Of a DNA stretch of 64,000 bases, positions 32,907 through 40,343 are shown piece by piece (position 1 is the stretch's first letter; each line of letters opens with the position of its first letter). Source of the DNA: Corynebacterium guangdongense (GTDB lineage Bacteria > Actinomycetota > Actinomycetes > Mycobacteriales > Mycobacteriaceae); assembly GCF_030408915.1 (NCBI RefSeq), contig NZ_CP047654.1:1054001-1118000 (forward strand), given 5' to 3'. Under the pieces are notes generated by a model that was not told the origin of the DNA, did no database searches, and was given only the letters and a program-made list of their open reading frames with translations. Both the position numbers and the translations under genes were made by a program.

Positions 32907-34283
32907 ATGACAACATCATCGAACGGTCCCGTGCATAATCCGGTTGACCCAGCCCAGGAGCCCGTCGCCGCCACAGGACGTGACCCCGACGGCGCCTCCG
33001 CGACGGCCCGCCGGCGCAGGACCCGCCGGGCGAGCACTCGGGTGCCGATGCCCCGGGAGATCTGGATCCTGGTCGCCGCGGCCTTCCTCATCGCCGTCGG
33101 CTACGGACTCATCGCCCCGATCCTGCCGCAGTTCGTCGTCACCTTCGACGTTTCCGTCACCGCGGCGGCCGCGGTGGTCTCGGTGTTCTCCTTCTCCCGC
33201 CTGATCACGGCGCCGGCGGCGGGCACCATCGGCGACCGGATCGGCAGCCGCAAGGTCTACCTCGCGGGACTGATCATCGTCGCGGTGACCACGGGTCTGG
33301 TGGCCGTGGCGCAGGCCTACTGGCACATCCTGGCGCTGCGGGCGCTGGCCGGTTTCGGCTCCTCCATGTTCTCGATCTCGGCGATGGGGCTGATCGTCAA
33401 GCTGGCCCCGCCGGGCGCTCGTGGCCGGGCCTCGGCGCTCTACGGCACGGCTTTTCTGCTGGGCAACGTCATCGGCCCGCTGGCGGGCGCGGCGATGAGC
33501 TTCCTGGGCATGCGCTGGCCCTTCGTCATCTACGGCACGGGCGTGCTGCTGGCGGCGCTGGTCGTCTGGTGGCTGATGCCGAACAAGAAGATCGACCGCC
33601 TCGAGGGCAAGGACGAGGGTCCAGCCGAGGGCCAGGACGAGGGGGCGGCGGGGGACAAGCCCGACACCAGCCCCCTGACCCTGGCGGAGGCGTGGCGCAG
33701 CTCCGCGTTCCGGGCCCTGCTGGTGTCCAACTTCGCTCACGGCTGGATCAACATGGGCGTACGGGTGGCGACGATTCCGCTGTTCGCCGCCGCGGTCTTC
33801 GACCAGGGCGTGGCGATGGCCGGTTTCGCCATGGCCGCCTACGCCGCCGGCAACGCCGTCATCCTCCAGTTCTCCGGGCGCATGGCCGACCGCATCGGGC
33901 GCCGGCCGCTCATCCTGGCCGGCCTGGTCGGCTCGGGCGTCTTAGCCGGCTTCATGGGCTTCGCTGATCAGCCCTGGTCGCTCCTTCTCTTCTCCATCCT
34001 CGCGGGCGCGGCCGCCGGCCTGCTCAACCCGGCGCAGCAGGCGGTGCTCGCCGACGTCATCGGCAACGAACGCTCCGGCGGCAGGGTGCTCTCGACGTAC
34101 CAGATGTTCATGGACGCGGGCCAGATTCTCGGCCCGATCATGGTGGGCCTGCTTGTCGACGGCTTCGGCTACCGCCTCGGTTTCGCCATCTGCGGGCTGG
34201 TCGCCGCGGTCGCCGCCGGCGCGTGGATCTTCGGCAAGGAGACCCTGCACCTGACGCACGCGGGCGCGCAGACCGCGCGCTGA
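32907..34283 (+). CDS. MFS drug:H+ antiporter-like exporter (12 TM)
   Basis: A 458-residue protein with 12 predicted membrane helices in two groups of six, joined by a charged cytoplasmic loop (about 225-260, rich in K, E, D and G). The MFS motif A is visible as GTIGDRIGSRKVYL (loop 2-3) and again as GRMADRIGRRPLIL (loop 8-9). A hydrophilic N-terminal tail of 45 residues precedes helix 1. It belongs to the DHA1-like exporters that expel drugs or metabolites by proton exchange; substrate unknown. ATG 32907 has a weak ribosome-binding site. Confidence 0.88.
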   Translation: MTTSSNGPVHNPVDPAQEPVAATGRDPDGASATARRRRTRRASTRVPMPREIWILVAAAFLIAVGYGLIAPILPQFVVTFDVSVTAAAAVVSVFSFSRLITAPAAGTIGDRIGSRKVYLAGLIIVAVTTGLVAVAQAYWHILALRALAGFGSSMFSISAMGLIVKLAPPGARGRASALYGTAFLLGNVIGPLAGAAMSFLGMRWPFVIYGTGVLLAALVVWWLMPNKKIDRLEGKDEGPAEGQDEGAAGDKPDTSPLTLAEAWRSSAFRALLVSNFAHGWINMGVRVATIPLFAAAVFDQGVAMAGFAMAAYAAGNAVILQFSGRMADRIGRRPLILAGLVGSGVLAGFMGFADQPWSLLLFSILAGAAAGLLNPAQQAVLADVIGNERSGGRVLSTYQMFMDAGQILGPIMVGLLVDGFGYRLGFAICGLVAAVAAGAWIFGKETLHLTHAGAQTAR

Positions 34284-34330
34284 AACAGTAGGCTGCGCTC
34301 GGTGGAGCGCCGAGACTCAAAGGGAGTGTG

Positions 34331-35752
34331 ATGCGGGTGGCTCAGCAGGCACCGGCCCACGCCGCCGACGCCGCGGGGCGGCCGATCACGAAGCGCCGCG
34401 CGTGGCGGGCGCTGTTCGCGCTGTGCGTGGGGCTCTTCCTCACGCTGATGGACCAGTCGCTGGTGGCGGTGTCGCTGCCGCGCATCGCCGAGGATCTGGG
34501 CGGCGACCTCAACCAGACGATCTGGGTCTCGGCCGTCTACCTGCTCACCTTCGCGGTGCCGCTGCTGGTCACCGGCCGCCTCGGGGACCACTTCGGGCAG
34601 CGCACCGTCTACCTGGTCGGCATGATCGTCTTCGTGCTCGCCGCCCTGGCCTGCGCGCTGGCGCCGTCCATGGAATGGCTCATCGTCTTCCGCGCCCTCC
34701 AGGGTTTCGGCGGCGCGCTCATCAACCCCCAGCCGCTGGCGATCATCAACCGCGTCTTCCCCTACCACCGCCGCGGCGCGGCGATGGGGGTGTGGTCAGC
34801 CGTCGCCGGTTCCGCCGGTCTCTTCGGCCCGGTCCTGGGCGGTCTCCTCGTCGGCTACGCCGAGTGGCGCTGGGTTTTCGCCGTCTACGTCCCGCTCGGC
34901 GTGGTTTCCCTGATCACCGTCGCGTTGTGGGTGCCGCGCCTGCCCGCCGCCCGGGACAGCCGCATCGACCTCGGCTCCGCGCTCTACTCGCTGCTGGCCG
35001 TGCTCGGCGTCGTCTTCGCGCTGCAGCAGGGCCCGGAGCTGGGCTGGAACGTGTGGATCTGGGGCTCCCTCGTCGCCGGTCTCGCCGTCCTGGCCCTGTT
35101 CCTGCGCCGCCAGCGCGCGCTCGGCGACCGCGCGCTCATGCCGCTGCGCCTCTACCGCAACCGCAACTTCGGCAACGGCGTCCTCGCGGTGTTCACCCTC
35201 GGATTCGCCGTCTACCCGGTCCAGCTGCCGATCATGCTCTACCTTCAGGTGCAGCTCGACCTGCCCGCCGAGCAGGCGGCGCTGGCGCTCATCCCGATGG
35301 GGCTGGTGTCGATCATCTTCGCCCCGCTGGCCGGCCGCCTCACCGACCGGATGAAGCCCGGCGTGCTCTCGCGGGCGGGCTTCGGCGCCCTGATCACCGC
35401 GATGGCGCTGTTCGCCTTCATGTTCTCCCGCGGCCTGTCGCTGTGGTGGGTGCTGCTCCCGGTCGTGCTGCTGGGTCTGGCCAACGCGCTGGTCTGGTCG
35501 CCGAATTCGACGATCACGCTGCGGGCGGTGCCCACGGAGCTGGCGGGCGCGGGCTCGGGCGTCTACAACACCTCCCGCCAGGTCGGCGCCGTGCTGGGCG
35601 CGGCCGCCAGCGGCGCCGTCATGCAGATGTTCCAGCCCCTGGGCATCGGGGTGGCCACCGGCGTGGCCATGCTCGTGCCCGTGGCCGGACTGGTGATCGG
35701 CCTGCTGGCGGTCGGCAACTTCACGTCCGACCACGACCACGAGAAACCATGA
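34331..35752 (+). CDS. MFS drug:H+ antiporter, DHA2 family (14 TM)
   Basis: A 473-residue protein with about 14 membrane helices. DHA2 markers are LMDQSLVAVSLPRIAEDLGG in helix 1, VTGRLGDHFGQRTVYLVG as motif A, and GPVLGGLLVGYAEWRWVFAVYVPLG as motif C plus the following helix (about 150-180). Late in the protein, LVWSPNSTITLRAVP and GAGSGVYNTSRQVGAVLGAA are typical. It follows the other exporter by 47 bases and may share its transcript. The start may be ATG 34331 or GTG 34328 or 34337; GGGAG spacing is only 4 for the ATG. Confidence 0.88.
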   Translation: MRVAQQAPAHAADAAGRPITKRRAWRALFALCVGLFLTLMDQSLVAVSLPRIAEDLGGDLNQTIWVSAVYLLTFAVPLLVTGRLGDHFGQRTVYLVGMIVFVLAALACALAPSMEWLIVFRALQGFGGALINPQPLAIINRVFPYHRRGAAMGVWSAVAGSAGLFGPVLGGLLVGYAEWRWVFAVYVPLGVVSLITVALWVPRLPAARDSRIDLGSALYSLLAVLGVVFALQQGPELGWNVWIWGSLVAGLAVLALFLRRQRALGDRALMPLRLYRNRNFGNGVLAVFTLGFAVYPVQLPIMLYLQVQLDLPAEQAALALIPMGLVSIIFAPLAGRLTDRMKPGVLSRAGFGALITAMALFAFMFSRGLSLWWVLLPVVLLGLANALVWSPNSTITLRAVPTELAGAGSGVYNTSRQVGAVLGAAASGAVMQMFQPLGIGVATGVAMLVPVAGLVIGLLAVGNFTSDHDHEKP

Positions 35753-35792
35753 TTTTGCCGATGCGTTTGCGGCCACGAGAATAGGGCGGGTA

Positions 35793-36503
35793 ATGAATCT
35801 GGACATCCACGCCCTCATCGACGCCGTCTCGGGGCAACCACTTCTCCTGGTTCTCTTCCTGGCGGTGGCGTCGCTTCTAGAGGCCGGCCTCGGGCTCGGC
35901 GCCGTCGTGCCCGGCGAGACCGTCGTCGTCCTCGGCTCCGCGGTCCTCTCCAGCGCAGGCTGGGGCTGGGTGCTCACCGGCATCGTCCTCGTCGCCGTCG
36001 GCGCCTCGCTCGGCGACCACCTCGGCTTCTTCATCGGGTACAAGGCCGGCCCGCCGCTGCGCAACACCTCACTGGTGAAGTCCATGGGCCGCGACAACTG
36101 GGACAAGGCGATGGGCTTTGTCGAGCGCCAGGGCATCCTGCCGCTGGTCATCGGCCGTCAGCTGCCCGGCGTGCGCACGCTCGTCTCCGCCTCCTGCGGC
36201 GCCGCGCGCATCAGCTACCCGCGCTTCCTGGCCGCCAGCGTCATCGGCTCCACCATCTGGTCGGTCGTCTGGGCCGGTGGTGGCGCGCTGTTCGGCAATC
36301 TCGTCATCACCTACCTCAGCCCCGTTCTGCCATGGCTGATCGCCGGCTGGCTGCTCATCCTCGCCGGCGTGTTCACCTACCGCCGCATCCGCAGCCGACG
36401 CCGCAGCGCCGGTCACCCGGGCTCGACCGTGGTCCGGCACGTCAGCCCGGCCGAGGCTGAGGCCGAGGAGCGGCGCCGCGCCAGCGGGCTTGACGACGCT
36501 TGA
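35793..36503 (+). CDS. DedA/SNARE-associated membrane protein
   Basis: A 236-residue protein with five to six membrane segments. DedA features are ASLLEAGLGLGAVVPGETVVVLGS (the E...P-G-E re-entrant loop), GDHLGFFIGYKAGPPL, and VIGRQLPGVRTLVSASCG with the essential glycine/arginine pair. The C-terminal 40 residues are basic then acidic and cytoplasmic. DedA proteins are linked to undecaprenyl-phosphate or phospholipid flipping and membrane homeostasis. It starts 40 bases after the MFS gene and may be transcribed with it. Confidence 0.88.
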   Translation: MNLDIHALIDAVSGQPLLLVLFLAVASLLEAGLGLGAVVPGETVVVLGSAVLSSAGWGWVLTGIVLVAVGASLGDHLGFFIGYKAGPPLRNTSLVKSMGRDNWDKAMGFVERQGILPLVIGRQLPGVRTLVSASCGAARISYPRFLAASVIGSTIWSVVWAGGGALFGNLVITYLSPVLPWLIAGWLLILAGVFTYRRIRSRRRSAGHPGSTVVRHVSPAEAEAEERRRASGLDDA

Positions 36504-36557
36504 TCGTCGTCGCATTTTTCAGCACAAGCACAGCCCGATAGGTCTACACTTTCGCGC

Positions 36558-37538
36558 ATGACCTCGGATTCCACCGCCGCGTCAGCACTCCGGCCGCGCC
36601 GTGTCCTCATCGACTGTGACCCGGGCATCGACGACGCTCTGGCACTGATCTATCTCGCGGGGCTCCACGCCCAGGGCGACATCGAGCTGCTCGGCGTCAC
36701 AACCACCGCCGGCAACACCTCCACTGCCCAGACCGCGCTCAACGCGACCTGGGTGCTCGAGCAGTGCGGCTTCAGCGACGAGCACATCCCGGTCGCTGCC
36801 GGGGTGGAGGTACCGCTCGAGGTGGAGCTGGTCACCACCCCGGAGACCCACGGCGCCACCGGACTCGGCTACGCCACCGCCTCCGGCGTTTCGCCGGGCG
36901 GGGAGTGGCGGGAGCTGTGGGAGCGGGCGCTGGCCGGGGGAGAGGTCGACCTCATCATCACCGGGCCGTGCACCAACCTGGCGACCTGGCTGCGCGAGGG
37001 TCACGAGTTCGCCGACTTCGCCTCCGTCACCGTCATGGGCGGCGCCGTGCTCTACCCGGGCAACACCACCCCCACCGCGGAGTGGAACTTCTGGGTCGAT
37101 CCCCACGCCGCCGACGAGGTGTTCCGCGCCGCGACCCCGGGGCACCGCATCACCCTGTGCCCGCTCAACGTCACCGAGCAGATGCTCATTGGACCGGGGG
37201 AGGCGGAGCAGCTCATTGACGCCCTCGGGGACGTGCCCATCGCCGCCACGCTGCCGGAGATCCTGCGCTTCTACTGGGAGTTCCACCGCTCCGTCGGCGT
37301 CGGCTACACCGCCCAGATCCACGACCTGCTCACCTGCATGATCGCCCTGGACCAGGTGAAGTACTCCGCTTATCCGGCGTCGCTGCGCGTGGAGGCGGAC
37401 TCGGAGCTGACCCGGGGCACTACGCTGGCCTTCCGCGGCGAGCAGCTGGGAGGAGAGCCGACCGTCCGCGTGCTGGAACGGGCCGACGTCACCTCCGCGA
37501 AGAAGCGCTTTTACGAAACCGCGGCGTTCCTGGACTAG
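36558..37538 (+). CDS. Nucleoside hydrolase (inosine-uridine preferring type)
   Basis: A 326-residue protein with the nucleoside hydrolase calcium-binding motif LIDCDPGIDDALAL (residues 17-30), GVTTTAGNTS, IITGPCTNLA and the ribose-binding WNFWVDPHAA (about 175-184). It cleaves nucleosides to base and ribose in the cytoplasm. The second metal-site aspartate is likely in IHDLLTCMIALD. It directly precedes the ECF transporter genes, so the imported compound is probably a nucleoside or related N-riboside (inference). Exact base preference cannot be told. Confidence 0.9.
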   Translation: MTSDSTAASALRPRRVLIDCDPGIDDALALIYLAGLHAQGDIELLGVTTTAGNTSTAQTALNATWVLEQCGFSDEHIPVAAGVEVPLEVELVTTPETHGATGLGYATASGVSPGGEWRELWERALAGGEVDLIITGPCTNLATWLREGHEFADFASVTVMGGAVLYPGNTTPTAEWNFWVDPHAADEVFRAATPGHRITLCPLNVTEQMLIGPGEAEQLIDALGDVPIAATLPEILRFYWEFHRSVGVGYTAQIHDLLTCMIALDQVKYSAYPASLRVEADSELTRGTTLAFRGEQLGGEPTVRVLERADVTSAKKRFYETAAFLD

Positions 37539-37606
37539 AGTGACCCCCGACCCGCGCGCTCCGAGGTGACATAGGAGCGCCCTCCCGCCATGCCAAGGAC
37601 GTCCCC

Positions 37607-38368
37607 ATGTCACAACCCGTCACCCAGTTGACCCCCGCCCGGCGCGGTCTCGCCGTCACCGGCGGCCTGATCATCCTCGCTACCTGGATTTACCTGGTGC
37701 TCGTGCGCCCGACCTCCTGGGAGTCGGTGGGCGGCTCCACCGAGGCGATCATCACCCTGCTCGGCTACGTCGGCGGCACGATTATGCTGCTCGTCGCCGT
37801 GCTGCCGGTCCTGCCGGCCCGCACCATCGGCCTCATCCCGGTGGCCCTGGTGCTCAACATCGTCATCGGGCAGGTCGTCGGCTCGGTCGGCCTGCCGCTC
37901 TACCTCGACACCGTCGGCACCGTGCTCGTCGCCGCGCTGGCCGGCCCGCTCGCCGGTCTGACCACCGGCGCGCTGAGCTCCGTCGTCTGGGGACTGTTCA
38001 ACCCGGCGGCCCTGCCTTTCGCCGCCGGCTCCGCGCTGGCCGGCCTGCTCGCCGGCTGGGCCATCCGCCACGGCGCGTTCAGGAACATCCTCCGCGCCAT
38101 CCTCGCGGGCCTGCTGCTGGGCCTGGTCACCGGCGCGATCGCCGCCCCGGTCGCGGCCTTCGTCTACGGCGGCACCGCCGGCGTCGGCACGGGCGCGGTC
38201 GTCAGCCTGCTGCGCGAGATGGGCAACTCGCTCATCGGCTCGGTGACCTTGCAGTCCTTCATCTCCGACCCGCTGGACAAGGCGATTGTGATGGTGATCG
38301 TCTTCCTCACGGTCCGGGCCCTGCCGAAGCGGACCCTCGCCAGCCTGCAGCCGACACATGCGTCTTAA
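37607..38368 (+). CDS. ECF transporter S (substrate-binding) component
   Basis: A 253-residue hydrophobic protein with six to eight membrane segments. The glycine/alanine-rich helices and the loop LYLDTVGTVLVAALAGPLAGLTTGA resemble the substrate-specific subunits of energy-coupling factor transporters. AAGGAC lies before ATG 37607. The stop region overlaps the T-component gene by 11 bp, so the three genes form one unit. Given the nucleoside hydrolase 68 bases upstream, a nucleoside-like or vitamin N-riboside ligand is suggested. A short stem GCGCTCC/GGAGCGC (37556-37580) lies in the leader. Confidence 0.82.
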   Translation: MSQPVTQLTPARRGLAVTGGLIILATWIYLVLVRPTSWESVGGSTEAIITLLGYVGGTIMLLVAVLPVLPARTIGLIPVALVLNIVIGQVVGSVGLPLYLDTVGTVLVAALAGPLAGLTTGALSSVVWGLFNPAALPFAAGSALAGLLAGWAIRHGAFRNILRAILAGLLLGLVTGAIAAPVAAFVYGGTAGVGTGAVVSLLREMGNSLIGSVTLQSFISDPLDKAIVMVIVFLTVRALPKRTLASLQPTHAS

Positions 38369-39035
38369 CCCGCTGACCTGGCTGGTCCTCGCCCTGTCGA
38401 CGATGGCCGCCGTCCTCCTCGTCGATGACCCTCGCTTCTCGACGCTCGTCGCCGCCCTCGCCCTCACCCTCGCGACCGCAGGCACCCGCTCCCTGACCAC
38501 CCTCCTCGGCGCGTTCACCCTGACCGTCCCGACCGGCCTGTCGATGCTGCTCATCCACGCGCCCCACGGGTCGGCGCCGCTCGCGGGTCCGGTCACCGGT
38601 GACGGACTATCGCTGGCCGCCGACCTCACCCTGCGCTTCCTCGCATTGATGTCGACCCTGCTGGCGGCGATGGCGCTCATCCGCGTCCCCGACCTGGTCA
38701 AGGCCGTGCAGGCCAGCCCGCTGGGGCATCGCACCGCCTATATCCTCGGCGCGAGCATCCAGCTGCTGCCCCAGGGCCGGGCCGTGGTGGCCGCCGTCCG
38801 CGACGCCCAGCGGCTGCGCGGGCGCAGAATCGGTGCGCGTGTCATCACCCGCCTGGCGGTCCCGACGATCACCCAGCTGCTGAGCACCGGCACCCGCCGC
38901 GGTCTGGCGCTGGAGACCGCCGGCCTGGATCTGCCCGGCCGGCGCACCGTGCTGCGCCCCGTCCCGCACACCGCGACCGACAAGGTAATTACCCTTCTCG
39001 CCCCGCTGACCGTGGCGGTGATCGCATGGATCTGA
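38358..39035 (+). CDS. ECF transporter T (transmembrane energizing) component
   Basis: A 225-residue membrane protein with about five helices. The EcfT coupling motifs that grip the ATPase are visible: AAVRDAQRLRGRRIG (about 152-166) and RRGLALETAGLDL (about 185-197), which correspond to the two Ala-Arg-Gly-type signatures with small changes. It overlaps the S gene by 11 bp and the ATPase gene by 10 bp, indicating translational coupling. Confidence 0.87.
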   Translation: MRLNPLTWLVLALSTMAAVLLVDDPRFSTLVAALALTLATAGTRSLTTLLGAFTLTVPTGLSMLLIHAPHGSAPLAGPVTGDGLSLAADLTLRFLALMSTLLAAMALIRVPDLVKAVQASPLGHRTAYILGASIQLLPQGRAVVAAVRDAQRLRGRRIGARVITRLAVPTITQLLSTGTRRGLALETAGLDLPGRRTVLRPVPHTATDKVITLLAPLTVAVIAWI

Positions 39036-40171
39036 GCCTGCTGGAGCTCACCCCGGGCAGCGTCATCCAGATCGTCGGCGCCTCCGGATCCGGCTTGTCG
39101 ACGCTCGCCGCCACCCTCCACGAGCGGCACGGCGCCGCCGTGGTCCTGCAGGACGCCACCGCCCACCTCAGCTACCTCCGCGACACGGTCATCGAGGAGG
39201 TCGCCTTCGGCCTCGAGCAGCGGGGCATGCCGGTCCCGGAGATGGAGTCCCGCGTCCGGGCAGTCCTGCGTGACCTCGACCTGGGGCACCTCGCCGAGCG
39301 CGACCCGACCGAGCTCTCCGGCGGGCAGACCCGGCGCCTGGCGATCGCCACCGTCCTGGTCCTGCAGCCGGACCTGCTGGTCCTCGACGACTCCTTCGCC
39401 GGGCTCGACGCCGATTCCGCCGACGCGCTGGCGCGGGTGTGCAACGGGTACCCGGGGGCGGTCGTCGTCCTGGGTCACCAGAGCCGCCCCGAGGTGGAGG
39501 GCCGGGTGCTCGGGCTTGCCGACGGCGCGTTGACCCGTACCTACCAGGAACCGATGCCGCCACCGGTGCTCCCGGCGGTTCCCTCAGTTGGCGGTCCTCC
39601 CGTTGACCTGGGCAAAGTGACCGCCTTCCGCGGGGGCTCGAAACGACGCTGGTGGCGGCTGGGTGGGGAAGTGGCCCCGACCTTCACGATCGGTCCTGTG
39701 CACGTCGTGGCCTACCCGGGCGAGATCGTATGGCTGCGCGGGGCGAACGGCTCCGGCAAGACGACGCTGCTGCGGGCGCTGGCCGGCCTCGACGGGGCGC
39801 CCGCTCCGAAGGTTCCGACGTCACTGATGCTGCAGCGTGTGGAAGACCAGGTGGCGGAGACGACGGTGGGGGAGCTCATCGGCGATAGAGACCGGGTCGA
39901 TGGACTGGGCCTGGATCCGGAGGAGCACCCGCTCGATCTGCCCACTGCCCAGCTGCGACTGGCGCAGGCGGCGTCCGTGCTGGCCCAGGACCGAGATGTG
40001 GTCCTGATGGATGAGCCCGATGTCGGGTTGGATGACTTCGCGGTGCAGAAATTTTGGCTGATGGTGCGGGAAGCGCTGGCCGAGGGCAAAGCAGTCATCA
40101 TGACATGTCACGATGGGGAGTTCCTTGAGGTTGCTTCCGAATGGGTGCGGATGCGGGAGATGTGGGTTTAG
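39026..40171 (+). CDS. ECF transporter A component: two fused ATPase domains with one intact site
   Basis: A 381-residue protein with two ABC ATPase domains in one chain. Domain 1 has Walker A GASGSGLST, where the essential lysine is leucine (residue 24), an intact signature ELSGGQTRR and a Walker B ending in DD instead of DE. Domain 2 has intact Walker A GANGSGKTT (about 239-247) and Walker B VVLMDEPDVGLD, but its signature reads DLPTAQLRL. Only the composite of domain 2 Walker motifs with the domain 1 signature can hydrolyse ATP. It energises the S/T components at the inner face of the membrane. Base composition becomes less GC-rich toward its 3' end. Confidence 0.88.
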   Translation: MDLSLLELTPGSVIQIVGASGSGLSTLAATLHERHGAAVVLQDATAHLSYLRDTVIEEVAFGLEQRGMPVPEMESRVRAVLRDLDLGHLAERDPTELSGGQTRRLAIATVLVLQPDLLVLDDSFAGLDADSADALARVCNGYPGAVVVLGHQSRPEVEGRVLGLADGALTRTYQEPMPPPVLPAVPSVGGPPVDLGKVTAFRGGSKRRWWRLGGEVAPTFTIGPVHVVAYPGEIVWLRGANGSGKTTLLRALAGLDGAPAPKVPTSLMLQRVEDQVAETTVGELIGDRDRVDGLGLDPEEHPLDLPTAQLRLAQAASVLAQDRDVVLMDEPDVGLDDFAVQKFWLMVREALAEGKAVIMTCHDGEFLEVASEWVRMREMWV

Positions 40172-40343
40172 GGAAAGCACAGAGAATCTGCGCCGGCGAC
40201 ATGGTGAGCGACGTTTGTTGAGAGATACCAGGCCACCCAAATTTTTGAGAAGCTGAGGAGCCTGGTTCTTCAAGGGCAAGCCTCGTGAGGATTTCGAAAG
40301 GTCAACCACGCTTCTACATCGCTAGGCGGCTAGCCGCGGTCAA

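Noticed and set aside
34402..35784. A second long plus-strand frame inside the DHA2 exporter gene
   Set aside because: It is arginine/proline-rich with no domain, while the other frame encodes a clear 14-helix transporter.
37539..37606. Riboswitch in the leader of the ECF S gene
   Set aside because: Only a 7-bp stem with an 11-base loop is visible in a 68-base gap, too little for a known riboswitch class.
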